A stretch of 64,000 nucleotides of DNA from RGIG3002 sp964449325 (GTDB lineage Bacteria > Bacillota > Clostridia > Lachnospirales > Lachnospiraceae). The stretch's first letter is position 1, and every line of letters starts with the position of its first letter. Both the position numbers and the translations under genes were made by a program. Below, one piece after another: positions 35,223 to 43,713 of the stretch. The DNA lies in NCBI GenBank assembly GCA_964449325.1, contig CAYUYJ010000016.1, positions 1 through 64,000 of the forward strand, in the 5' to 3' direction. Under the pieces are notes generated by a model, which had not been told where the DNA came from, did not search any database, and was given only the letters and a program-made list of their open reading frames with translations.

Positions 35223-36215
35223 CTATAAAACATCTGCAAAATGTACTTTTAACCGCTTGAAAATAATCGCTCCGATTCCGAATAAAAGCACCGTCACAAT
35301 CCAAAAATAGGCTGTGGAATAAAAATCCTCAAAAAACCACTGTTTTTCAAACACAGCGCTCCGGTAACCGTTTACAATATAGGTCATGGGATTCAGTTTA
35401 AACAACACCTGATATTCTCCCGCCTTACTGATATTCCACATAATCGGTGTTGCCCACATACCAATCTGCAAAGCAATGCTGATAATCTGCTGTAAATCTC
35501 TGAAAAAAACCACTACTGCACAGGTTGTATAGCTTATAGCAAGTACAAACACAAAGGTACAAAAACTGTAATACAACAGCTGAATTGTATATATCGTCGG
35601 AAAATACCCATATGTGGCTGCCAGAATCAACATAACTCCTAAAAAGAACGCATGAATAAAAACAGCAGCAATCACCTTGATAATCGGAAGAATGCTGATT
35701 TTAAACACTACCTTCTTTACCAGATAGTTGTATTCCAAAAGTGCCGATGTACCGTTAGCGATACCTTCCGAAAAGAAAAACCAGGGTACTAATCCTGCTG
35801 TCAGATAGAGAACATAGGGCACTTCCAGATTTCCCGCTAATAATTCGCTTCTGTTACCGAATATCTTCTCAAATACGAGCCAGTACATCACCACCGTAAC
35901 AACAGGCTGTGCCATCGCCCATACTATTCCCATATAGGAGCCGGCATACCGCTTTTTGAAGTCATTCTTTGCCAGCTTCCATATCAATCTTCTGTTTTGA
36001 AAAAGTTCCACCGGAAGTACGGTTATTTTATCGTAAAAGCCTGCAAAAACACCGCAGGAAGCTACAATAATCAGACATGCTATAATTTTTTTTACAAGTT
36101 CCTCCTGTTTATCGGCAAGAGGATTATGGTGGAACACAATTACAGCCGCCATAATCAATCCCGCAAGGCAGAACAAAAAAATCCCGTTCCGTTTACTTAT
36201 GTGTTTTTTACTCAT
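35223..36215 (-). CDS. wzm: Polysaccharide ABC transporter permease
   Basis: The 330-residue protein belongs to the ABC-2/Wzm-TagG family, with the amphipathic KNDFKKRYAGSYMGIVWA interface region followed by six membrane helices. About 75 extra N-terminal residues carry two additional predicted helices (about 11-24 and 36-55), which standard 260-residue Wzm proteins lack. It forms the export channel with the Wzt next to it. The start has AAGGAG upstream and overlaps the rmlC stop by 8 bp, so rmlC and the exporter are coupled. Confidence 0.93.
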   Translation of the reverse strand: MSKKHISKRNGIFLFCLAGLIMAAVIVFHHNPLADKQEELVKKIIACLIIVASCGVFAGFYDKITVLPVELFQNRRLIWKLAKNDFKKRYAGSYMGIVWAMAQPVVTVVMYWLVFEKIFGNRSELLAGNLEVPYVLYLTAGLVPWFFFSEGIANGTSALLEYNYLVKKVVFKISILPIIKVIAAVFIHAFFLGVMLILAATYGYFPTIYTIQLLYYSFCTFVFVLAISYTTCAVVVFFRDLQQIISIALQIGMWATPIMWNISKAGEYQVLFKLNPMTYIVNGYRSAVFEKQWFFEDFYSTAYFWIVTVLLFGIGAIIFKRLKVHFADVL

Positions 36216-36765
36216 TCTTAAGGTACTCCTTAATACCGCCCCACTTTGTATCTTTTTCCGACAATGTCAGTTCCATTCCATCGGGAATGGGCCATTTTAC
36301 ACCGATATCAGGGTCCGCATAGTACAGACCTCCCTCATCATTCGGATGATAAAAATCTGTGCATTTATAAGCAAATTCTGCATAGTCCGACAATACAAGG
36401 AAACCATGGGCAAAATTTTTCGGAATAAAAAACTGTTTTTTGTTTTCTTCGGATAACAAAACTCCGTACCATTGCCCGAATGTTTTAGAACCTTTTCTTA
36501 AATCTACCGCAACATCATATACTTCACCGCGAAGTACTCTGACCAGTTTGTCCTGCGGATAGTTTATCTGAAAATGCAATCCTCTGAGTACTCCCTTTTT
36601 GGATGCGGACTGGTTATCCTGCACAAAAATCTGGTCGATGCCTGCCGCCTTATAATCATTATAATTATAGGTTTCCATAAAATATCCTCTTTCATCTCCG
36701 AAAACGGTAGGGGTAATGACCTTCAATCCTTCTATTTCACAGGTTTCTACTGTTATTTTTCCCAT
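36208..36765 (-). CDS. rmlC: dTDP-4-dehydrorhamnose 3,5-epimerase
   Basis: The 185-residue cupin-fold enzyme has the catalytic His in LRGLHFQI, and the VAVDLRKGS and HGFLVLSDYAEFAYKC motifs of RmlC. It epimerises C3 and C5 of dTDP-4-keto-6-deoxyglucose, the third step to dTDP-L-rhamnose. AAGGAG precedes the start. RmlB and RmlA are encoded upstream in the same operon, but the reductase RmlD is not seen anywhere in the window. Confidence 0.97.
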   Translation of the reverse strand: MGKITVETCEIEGLKVITPTVFGDERGYFMETYNYNDYKAAGIDQIFVQDNQSASKKGVLRGLHFQINYPQDKLVRVLRGEVYDVAVDLRKGSKTFGQWYGVLLSEENKKQFFIPKNFAHGFLVLSDYAEFAYKCTDFYHPNDEGGLYYADPDIGVKWPIPDGMELTLSEKDTKWGGIKEYLKNE

Positions 36766-36790
36766 TTCTTATTTCTCCTTTTATTGCTTT

Positions 36791-38092
36791 TTACTCCTCC
36801 AGATAACTGAGGTTCATGTCCACTCTTCCCTCAATTCCGTCGATTTTTCCGTTTGAACTGTATTGCCACATCTGATAATAGCCTTGATACAACGGTGTAT
36901 CCCGATACTCTGCAAGCCATATCACATTCTTTTCCAGCCTGTCGGAAACGAGATTTTCATTCAGCCAGTTACGGCTTGCATATACGCCGGCATCCAACCC
37001 CGCATTTTTAATTGTCGAACAGAATGCTTCGCAGACAAGTGTTCTTGTCTCTGCATCCAGCTTGTCCGCTCTCCCCTCTCCGCCTGCACCTTCCGTATCA
37101 ATAAAGACGGGATAGGAAAGCTTGTACTTATCACAGAGCTTAATTACCATACTTGCCTCTTCCACAGCTTCTACCTCGTTGACTGCCTGCGTAAAGAAAT
37201 ACACTCCGACCGGAATGTCTGAAGCAATTGCCCCTCTTATATTCTTTTCAAAGTAAGGGTCTTCCACAAGCGCCCCCGTAGAGGATCCCCGATAGCCAAC
37301 ACGGATAATGGCATACTGCACACCGGCTTCCTTCACCTTATCCCAATCGATTTCTTTATTCCATTTGGAAACATCAATACCAAATCTGGCATCTCCGTCC
37401 CGGCGGATTTTCGTATTTTCCGTTTCGTCCGCATCGTCATCGGCACCGTTTATTGCCGTATCCTCCAAAGCCGCATCGATTTCATCCTCCGTCTTAATGA
37501 GCAGAGAAATATCATCAATTGCCACATATTCCACGCGTTCTTTTACCTTTACCCTGGTGGGGTTTTCCGGTACTTTATATCCACTGATTCGGTTTAAGGA
37601 AACATAATAATCTCCGGGTTTTAAATCGGCAATATATATCACACCGTCCTGGTCTAAATCTTTATATTCTCCGGCTCCGGCTTCCTTCTCTTCTCCGGCG
37701 CCTGTCAGATTCACAAAAAAGCTTTCGCCCGATACCGGTTTTCCTTCATAATCCACAATCTGCACCCGCAAATCCTGTTCAATACTGGTCACCACCATTG
37801 ACAGTTTGTTTGTTTCTCCGGTAGGGCGATATTTATCCAACAAAGATTCCGAGTTAAAAAAGGTTTCATCCTGCATAAATGCGGACAAATCGTCTCCAAT
37901 CTGTCCCGTTGCCCGGTTAATCGTCTTTTCCTCCGGTGCGCTTTCTGCCTTCGTCACTACTTCCTGTTCTGTTTTTCCATTCAGGAAACGTCGCTCCACC
38001 ACATCCCAATTGGCGTAAATGACAATGCCGAATATCATCAATACCATCATCGTCATAATAAAGACAGCCGTATGCTTTAACTTAGAGTCCAT
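36791..38092 (-). CDS. Membrane-anchored GH25 muramidase
   Basis: The 433-residue protein has one N-terminal membrane helix (about 8-28), a small beta domain (about 95-180) of SpaA/prealbumin-like character, an acidic linker and a GH25 lysozyme domain (about 230-433). FGIDVSKW supplies the first Asp and PVFIDTEG the Asp-x-Glu pair. It would cut the MurNAc-GlcNAc bond of peptidoglycan outside the cell. ATG 38092 has GAGG upstream and overlaps the rmlA stop by 11 bp; a TTG at 38104 is possible. Its beta domain and GH25 domain are paralogous to those of the protein at 40125-43103. Confidence 0.92.
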   Translation of the reverse strand: MDSKLKHTAVFIMTMMVLMIFGIVIYANWDVVERRFLNGKTEQEVVTKAESAPEEKTINRATGQIGDDLSAFMQDETFFNSESLLDKYRPTGETNKLSMVVTSIEQDLRVQIVDYEGKPVSGESFFVNLTGAGEEKEAGAGEYKDLDQDGVIYIADLKPGDYYVSLNRISGYKVPENPTRVKVKERVEYVAIDDISLLIKTEDEIDAALEDTAINGADDDADETENTKIRRDGDARFGIDVSKWNKEIDWDKVKEAGVQYAIIRVGYRGSSTGALVEDPYFEKNIRGAIASDIPVGVYFFTQAVNEVEAVEEASMVIKLCDKYKLSYPVFIDTEGAGGEGRADKLDAETRTLVCEAFCSTIKNAGLDAGVYASRNWLNENLVSDRLEKNVIWLAEYRDTPLYQGYYQMWQYSSNGKIDGIEGRVDMNLSYLEE

Positions 38093-38951
38093 TTGCAACC
38101 TCAACTAAGTATTTTCCATAATTCGTTTTCATCAGCGGTTCTGCCAGCTTCAAAAGCTGCTCTCTTGTAATAAAGCCTCTCTTATAAGCAATTTCCTCAA
38201 TACAGGAAATGTAAAGCCCTTGTCTTTTTTGGAAAGCTGCCACAAAATCCGCAGCATCCAAAAGGGAATCATGATTTCCCGTATCCAGCCAGGCAAAGCC
38301 TCTTCCCAAAGTTTCTACCTGCAGTGTGCCCCTTTTTAAATACTCATTATTTATACTCGTAATTTCAATCTCTCCTCTGGCAGAAGGTTTTACGTTCTTC
38401 GCAATTTCCACTACATCATTGTCATAAAAATAAAGTCCCGGCACCGCATAGTTACTCTTTGGATGTTCCGGCTTTTCCTCAATGGAAAGTGCTTTTCCGT
38501 TCTCGTCAAATTCTACTACACCGTACTCTCTCGGATCTCTAACATAATATCCGAAAATAGTAGCACCTTGCTCTCTTGCCGCCGCATTTTTCAATACCTT
38601 GGAAAAGCTTTGTCCGTAAAAAATATTATCGCCCAGAACCAGTGCAACGCTGTCATCTCCGATAAAATCCGCACCAATAATAAAGGCATCTGCCAAGCCT
38701 CTCGGACTCTCCTGCACTGCATACTGAAAAGTAAGCCCAAGCTGCTCCCCTGTGCCGAACAATTCTTCAAACACCGGTAAATCTCTTGGTGTGGAAATAA
38801 TCAAAATCTCCCTGATTCCCGCCAACATCAGTGTAGACAACGGATAATATATCATCGGTTTGTCGTAAACCGGCATAATCTGTTTTGAAATTGCTTTCGT
38901 TAGCGGATACAGTCTCGTACCCGAACCTCCTGCTAAAATAATTCCTTTCAT
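38082..38951 (-). CDS. rmlA: Glucose-1-phosphate thymidylyltransferase
   Basis: The 289-residue nucleotidyltransferase starts with KGIILAGGSGTRLYPLT and has YYPLSTLMLAGI and the VEFDENGKALSIEEKP motif of RmlA. It makes dTDP-glucose from glucose-1-P and dTTP, using the product of the phosphoglucomutase encoded downstream. ATG 38951 is preceded by AAAGGAGG; a longer in-frame start (38975) has no comparable site. It sits between rmlB and a GH25 gene, with a strong intercistronic hairpin upstream. Confidence 0.97.
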   Translation of the reverse strand: MKGIILAGGSGTRLYPLTKAISKQIMPVYDKPMIYYPLSTLMLAGIREILIISTPRDLPVFEELFGTGEQLGLTFQYAVQESPRGLADAFIIGADFIGDDSVALVLGDNIFYGQSFSKVLKNAAAREQGATIFGYYVRDPREYGVVEFDENGKALSIEEKPEHPKSNYAVPGLYFYDNDVVEIAKNVKPSARGEIEITSINNEYLKRGTLQVETLGRGFAWLDTGNHDSLLDAADFVAAFQKRQGLYISCIEEIAYKRGFITREQLLKLAEPLMKTNYGKYLVEVANGL

Positions 38952-38990
38952 GAAAGAACCTCCTTTATTTTCCATCTTTTAAACGCACCG

Positions 38991-39021
38991 AATGGGAACG
39001 GTTTAAAAAACCGTCCCCATT
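38991..39021 (-). promoter_or_regulatory. Strong intercistronic hairpin between rmlB and rmlA
   Basis: A 14-bp stem (38991-39004 with 39008-39021) contains one G-U pair in the minus-strand transcript and a 3-base loop. It is not followed by a U-tract, so it is unlikely to be a full terminator. It may be an RNA-processing or stabilising element that alters rmlB:rmlA ratios. Confidence 0.6.
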
Positions 39022-39025
39022 TCAC

Positions 39026-40102
39026 TTACTTATACATCTCAGCGTAATATTTCTGATAATCTCCGCTTGTCACATTTTTCATCCACTCTTCGTTTTCAAA
39101 AAACCATTTAATGGTAAGCTTAATTCCGTCTTTAAACATTGTCTCCGGCTCCCATCCGATTTCCGCCTTTATCTTGTCAGGAGCAATGGCATACCTTCTG
39201 TCGTGCCCCTTTCTGTCTTCCACGTAAGTAATCAAATCCTTGCTTACCAACGCCTTTCTCGGGTCTCCCTCCGGCAGCATCTCCTGTAATGTATCTATAA
39301 TAATATTGATAATCTCAATATTTTGTTTCTCGTTGTGCCCTCCGATATTATAGGTTTCAAAAAGTCGTCCCTTTTCCTGAACCATATCGATTGCTTTGGC
39401 ATGGTCTTCCACATACAGCCAGTCGCGCACATTTTTTCCGTCTCCGTAAACCGGAAGCTTCTTTCCCTGCAATGCATTGTTGATAATAAGCGGAATCAGC
39501 TTTTCCGGAAACTGGAATGGTCCGTAATTGTTGGAGCAGTTCGTAATATTTGCCGGAAATTTGTACGTATCCATATAGGATTTTACCAACATATCAGAGC
39601 TCGCTTTACTTGCCGAATAGGGGCTGTGAGGCGCATAAGGTGTTGTCTCATAAAAATATTCTCCGTCATTTTCCAAAGAACCATACACCTCGTCCGTGGA
39701 AACATGAAGGAATTTTTTCCCTTCTTTAAAACTGCCATCCGGTAATTCCCATGCTGCTTTTGCGCAGTTTAACATAACCGCCGTTCCAAGTACATTGGTC
39801 TGTACAAACACCTCCGGATTACGGATGCTTCTGTCTACATGACTCTCGGCTGCAAAATGTACCACTCTGTCAATATCATTTTCTGCAAAAATCCTGCTGA
39901 TAGCTTCTTTATCGCAAATGTTTGCTTTTACAAAAGTATAATTGCTTCTGCCTTCCACATCCTTTAAATTTTCAAGGTTTCCGGCATAAGTAAGTGCATC
40001 CACATTGATGATGCGAATTTCATCTCCATATTTCTTAAACATATAATGGATGTAATTGGAGCCGATAAATCCGGCACCGCCTGTAACTAAGTAAGTTCTC
40101 AT
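39026..40102 (-). CDS. rmlB: dTDP-glucose 4,6-dehydratase
   Basis: The 358-residue SDR enzyme has the NAD-binding TGGAGFIGSNY motif, HVSTDEVYG and the catalytic YSASKAS. It converts dTDP-glucose to dTDP-4-keto-6-deoxyglucose, the branch point for dTDP-rhamnose (via RmlC) and dTDP-Fuc4N (via the WecE-type aminotransferase at 54272-55402). I prefer ATG 40102 with GGGG 6 bp upstream; the in-frame ATG at 40114 has a badly placed site. It lies 22 bp after the large GH25 gene. Confidence 0.97.
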   Translation of the reverse strand: MRTYLVTGGAGFIGSNYIHYMFKKYGDEIRIINVDALTYAGNLENLKDVEGRSNYTFVKANICDKEAISRIFAENDIDRVVHFAAESHVDRSIRNPEVFVQTNVLGTAVMLNCAKAAWELPDGSFKEGKKFLHVSTDEVYGSLENDGEYFYETTPYAPHSPYSASKASSDMLVKSYMDTYKFPANITNCSNNYGPFQFPEKLIPLIINNALQGKKLPVYGDGKNVRDWLYVEDHAKAIDMVQEKGRLFETYNIGGHNEKQNIEIINIIIDTLQEMLPEGDPRKALVSKDLITYVEDRKGHDRRYAIAPDKIKAEIGWEPETMFKDGIKLTIKWFFENEEWMKNVTSGDYQKYYAEMYK

Positions 40103-40124
40103 ATTTTTCCCCATTTCCTAATTA

Positions 40125-43103
40125 TTAGTACCCAAGATAACTAAGATTCATATCTACATTACCTTTAATACCGTTCACACTGCCTTTGGATGTATACTGC
40201 CACATATGGTATTTTCCACCGTAACTGGGCTGTGCTGCATACTGCGCCAGCCAAATCTTATAGGAAGAACCAAGACTTCCCGTATTAATCTTGCTGTTCA
40301 GCCATGTTTTGTTTGCATAAATTCCTGTTGCATAACCGGAATTCGCAATAGTCTGACAGAAGGCATTGCAGACCGCTGTCCGCACCTCTGCGCTAATGGA
40401 ATCTGCCCGACCTCCGCTTGCTTCTACATCCAAAAATACCGGATAAGAAATCTTGTAACCGCTGATTAAACTCAGAACCATAGAGGCTTCTTCCACCGCT
40501 TCCACTTCATTGACCGCCTGTGTAAAGAAATATATTCCTACCTTCAATCCGGCTGCACTGGCACCCTTAATATTTGCCCTGAATTTTGGATCCTCAATCA
40601 GTGCCCCCGTGGAAGAACCACGATATCCGCAACGGATAATCACATAATTCACACCGGAATTTTTCACGGCATTCCAGTCAATATCTCCATTCCACTTGGA
40701 AACATCAATGCCCAGTACGCCGGAACTTGCTATCAGTGCTCCTGTATCCTTATCAAAATTGTAGGTAGCTCCCTGAATTATCTGCGTACCCTTTACCACA
40801 TTTCCGTTTGCATCATAATAGTATACACTACCTTCTATGGTCTGCCAACCCGTATATTTGTATGCAGCAGATTTAATATAAAATTTGTCATATTTATAGT
40901 AATCTGCATAAACTGCCGCAACATATTCTCCTGCTGCATTTTTAATGTATACCTGATTCCCGTTATTATCCTTTAAAGCAGTCTTGGTATCATTTTTAGC
41001 ATCATTGACTGCTTCCGCTGTCACGGTTACGGAGCAGGTTGCGCTGACTCCGTTCGCCGTTGCCGTAATGGTTGCCGTCCCTGCCTTTTTGGCAGCTACT
41101 ACACCACTGCCGTCTACACCGGCAACGGATGAATCCGAGCTTGTCCATGTCACGGATGAATTCGCTCCTGTTACTGACGCGGTGAGCGTAGCTTTCTCTC
41201 CTACTTTTAAAGACAAAGAAGAAGGCGAAATAGTTGTTCCTACGGAAGAAATATTTACAGTACACGTTGCCGTAGTGCCGTTTGCAGAGGCAGTTATCGT
41301 TACGGTTCCGCTCTTTAACCCGGTTACCAAACCATTTCCGTCCACGTTCGCTACAGAGGAATCCGAGCTTGTCCATGTTATCGTGGAACCATCATTGGTC
41401 GATGCACTCATTTGTACTGTCTCTCCGGGATAAATAGAGGCATCGCCGGTATTCATCGTGATTGTTGTCGGTATTGCTGTTACCGTTACCGCACACGTCA
41501 CGGATGACATGCCTCCTTCCCCATTCACAATTGCAGTAACGGTTACCGTTCCTGCACTTAACCCGCTCACAAAACCATTTCCGTCTACAGATGCCACACT
41601 CGGATCAGAGCTCATCCATGTCACGGTTCCGTCACTGACAGTTGCATATAATTGTACCGTCTGCCCTACCATAATTGATACAGCTGATGTATTCAGACAA
41701 ATCGTCGGTGCTACCGTTGCCTGAGATTCTTGTGGTGCAGACAAACGCAGGAAAGAACTTAACCTTGGAGCACTCGCAACCGTAGAAGGGTCTGTGATTG
41801 TAGATTTATTAATCTCTTTATAACTGTTTCCATCCGCTATTTCCGTCTTTGTGCTTTCCACAAAAGCTACCGTATCCTGAACTGTAGATTCCACGACGGT
41901 CTCCTGTACCTTTGTATCTTCTGCCGCAGCATTTACTTCCGCTTCTGTTTTGATTTCATCCGCTACGTCTACTTTTTTATATTCGATTTTATCCTTTACC
42001 GTCACATTCTGTGCTTCCGTAGAAATATCATATTCCTCATACCCTTCCAGTTTCACCATGGCAACCTGAAATTTTCCGGCTTTAAGACCCTTCTGATAAA
42101 TAATACCGTCCATATCTTCATCAATCAGAGTATACGTCTTCTTATCCGCATCCACCACTTCTACCTCAAAGGGCACACTGGCAATCAGCTTGCCTGATTT
42201 CTTATTAATAAATTTGATTTTTAAATCCTGTTGAATGGAAGAAAGATTCATGGAAACCTGTATTTCTCCGACCTTAGTTTCTTCCGTTTCCTCCTCCGTT
42301 TCTTTCATCTCTTCTTCTGCAAGCATGGCCGCCTCCTGTTTTGCCAGCTTCGCATCCGATACTGCTAACAGCCCACTCTCGCCAATCACACCAATATCAT
42401 CCAGTTCCGTTCCAAGATTGGCAAAAGCCGCCACCTGACGTTCCCCTGCCTTAGCACTTGCAAACATACTGCCTGCCACAATAGCAAAAATAAGTACCAG
42501 CGCACCGGTAGAAGCAATCAGCCTGTCCATACTGCTCATATTACTCAAAAAAGCGATTACTCTGCCGATCACATTTCCTACTCCGCGAGACTTTTCGTCC
42601 TCATCATAAGCATCCTCGTAGTATTCGTCCTCGTAATACTCGTCACCATACTCATCCATTTCGTAATAAGTTTCATCTTCGGATTCCTCTTCTGTCTCGT
42701 AGTATTCTTCATCCTCCATTTCATCCTGTTCGTAATATTCCACGCCTTCTTCTGCTTCGTAATACTCTGTTTCCTCCAATTCGTAATATCCCGCATCATC
42801 CTCTGTTTCTTCTGCCCCGTAATACTCCTCGTCATTCCCTGCTTCTGCTGCTTCGTAGTATTCCTCGTCCTCTTCCAGTTCGTAATATTCTATATCATTT
42901 TCACTTTCTTCTATTTCCTCTTCCTCGTAATCCGCCTCTTCTTCCGAATCCTCAATTTCATAAAATTCTATTTCTTCGTCCGCATCGTCATCCTCCGACA
43001 CTTCATCCATTTCCTCATATTCTTCATCAAGATTCATAACCTCGAAGTCATCTTCTGTATATTCAGCCTGCTCGTCTTTACTCCTGCCAAAAAATCTTCC
43101 CAT
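40125..43103 (-). CDS. Large membrane-anchored GH25 protein with acidic Tyr-rich tail and Ig-like repeats
   Basis: The 992-residue protein has, in order: a cytoplasmic, extremely Glu/Asp/Tyr-rich segment with repeated EYYE-type units (about 1-165), one membrane helix (about 191-213), a beta domain paralogous to that in the 36791-38092 product (about 280-375), three Big_2-type Ig-like repeats (about 464-698; each with TWTSSD-like and SVA-VDG motifs), a wall-binding-repeat-like segment (about 725-790; GSVYYYDANGNVVKG) and a GH25 domain (about 795-992) with GIDVSKWNG and FLDVEA. It likely cleaves peptidoglycan near the membrane. It heads the rml/ABC-export operon from a TTGAAC/TATAAT promoter. 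Confidence 0.93.
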   Translation of the reverse strand: MGRFFGRSKDEQAEYTEDDFEVMNLDEEYEEMDEVSEDDDADEEIEFYEIEDSEEEADYEEEEIEESENDIEYYELEEDEEYYEAAEAGNDEEYYGAEETEDDAGYYELEETEYYEAEEGVEYYEQDEMEDEEYYETEEESEDETYYEMDEYGDEYYEDEYYEDAYDEDEKSRGVGNVIGRVIAFLSNMSSMDRLIASTGALVLIFAIVAGSMFASAKAGERQVAAFANLGTELDDIGVIGESGLLAVSDAKLAKQEAAMLAEEEMKETEEETEETKVGEIQVSMNLSSIQQDLKIKFINKKSGKLIASVPFEVEVVDADKKTYTLIDEDMDGIIYQKGLKAGKFQVAMVKLEGYEEYDISTEAQNVTVKDKIEYKKVDVADEIKTEAEVNAAAEDTKVQETVVESTVQDTVAFVESTKTEIADGNSYKEINKSTITDPSTVASAPRLSSFLRLSAPQESQATVAPTICLNTSAVSIMVGQTVQLYATVSDGTVTWMSSDPSVASVDGNGFVSGLSAGTVTVTAIVNGEGGMSSVTCAVTVTAIPTTITMNTGDASIYPGETVQMSASTNDGSTITWTSSDSSVANVDGNGLVTGLKSGTVTITASANGTTATCTVNISSVGTTISPSSLSLKVGEKATLTASVTGANSSVTWTSSDSSVAGVDGSGVVAAKKAGTATITATANGVSATCSVTVTAEAVNDAKNDTKTALKDNNGNQVYIKNAAGEYVAAVYADYYKYDKFYIKSAAYKYTGWQTIEGSVYYYDANGNVVKGTQIIQGATYNFDKDTGALIASSGVLGIDVSKWNGDIDWNAVKNSGVNYVIIRCGYRGSSTGALIEDPKFRANIKGASAAGLKVGIYFFTQAVNEVEAVEEASMVLSLISGYKISYPVFLDVEASGGRADSISAEVRTAVCNAFCQTIANSGYATGIYANKTWLNSKINTGSLGSSYKIWLAQYAAQPSYGGKYHMWQYTSKGSVNGIKGNVDMNLSYLGY
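42600..43070 (-). repeat. Degenerate repeats encoding acidic EYYE units
   Basis: Within the large GH25 gene, many copies of a short GAATATTACGA-like unit encode EYYE/EEYYE motifs. Spacing is irregular, so these are degenerate in-frame coding repeats that may expand or contract by slippage. Confidence 0.7.
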
Positions 43104-43143
43104 TACTTATGTTGACCTTTCTAATACTTAACATTTTTGTAAC

Positions 43144-43172
43144 ATTATATCATCAATCCCCCCCGCGTTCAA
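43144..43172 (-). promoter_or_regulatory. Promoter of the GH25-rml-ABC exporter operon
   Basis: On the minus strand, TTGAAC (43167-43172) and TATAAT (43144-43149) are 17 bp apart, about 40 bp before the first start codon. A run of C/G fills the spacer. Confidence 0.75.
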
Positions 43173-43348
43173 GAATATTTCCCCATTCCCATACTTTTCC
43201 TGTTGCATTTTTCACTTTTCTACCGCCCGTCTCCTGTCAAGTTTTGTCGAACACTTAACCCGCAGATGTATTGACTTTTTTCGCTATAAATGCAACAATT
43301 TATAAACATAGGTTACATAAAATGTGTAAATAAAAAGGGGAAATTTAT

Positions 43349-43633
43349 ATGATGTATATGCACTATTGCAGGGTTTGCCACAGAACTCATCTGTTGAACG
43401 GACATAAGCAGTTCTGTCCGAAATGCAACGAGCCGCTGACAGAACTGCGCATTTCCTATATGGATTATGTCAGTATGGATATGGAAGAACGGGAAGCTTT
43501 CAAAGAACGGTGCGCAGATGAAAGACAGCTTGCAGAATTAAGTACTACCTACCGTATGTTTAAATACAGCAAATGGTATAAAGAATCTTTAAAGAAAGAA
43601 CATAACGAGGAAATAGAATCTTTCAATTCTTAA
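43349..43633 (+). CDS. Small zinc-ribbon protein of unknown function
   Basis: The 94-residue protein has CRVC (about 7-10) and CPKC (about 23-26), a four-cysteine zinc ribbon, followed by a helical, charged tail. AAGGGG lies about 10 bp before the start; a second ATG follows at once. The role is not recognised; such proteins often bind nucleic acid or act as protein adaptors. It is divergent to the GH25-led operon and 80 bp upstream of an SGNH-like gene on the same strand, so the two may be co-expressed. Confidence 0.7.
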   Translation: MMYMHYCRVCHRTHLLNGHKQFCPKCNEPLTELRISYMDYVSMDMEEREAFKERCADERQLAELSTTYRMFKYSKWYKESLKKEHNEEIESFNS

Positions 43634-43713
43634 AAAATAATGAACCAGTGGATTTTTTTTCTTAATTTTAGTACAATAACCCATATATGTTTGTGTAATA
43701 TGGAGGCTGAAAC

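Noticed and set aside
40984..41724. Plus-strand frames with Val/Thr-rich repeats resembling beta proteins
   Set aside because: They are the antisense of the three Big_2 repeats in the large GH25 gene; the codon pattern mirrors the true frame.
42600..43070. CRISPR-like short repeats
   Set aside because: The units are irregular in length, in frame and encode EYYE motifs; there are no constant repeats or unique spacers.
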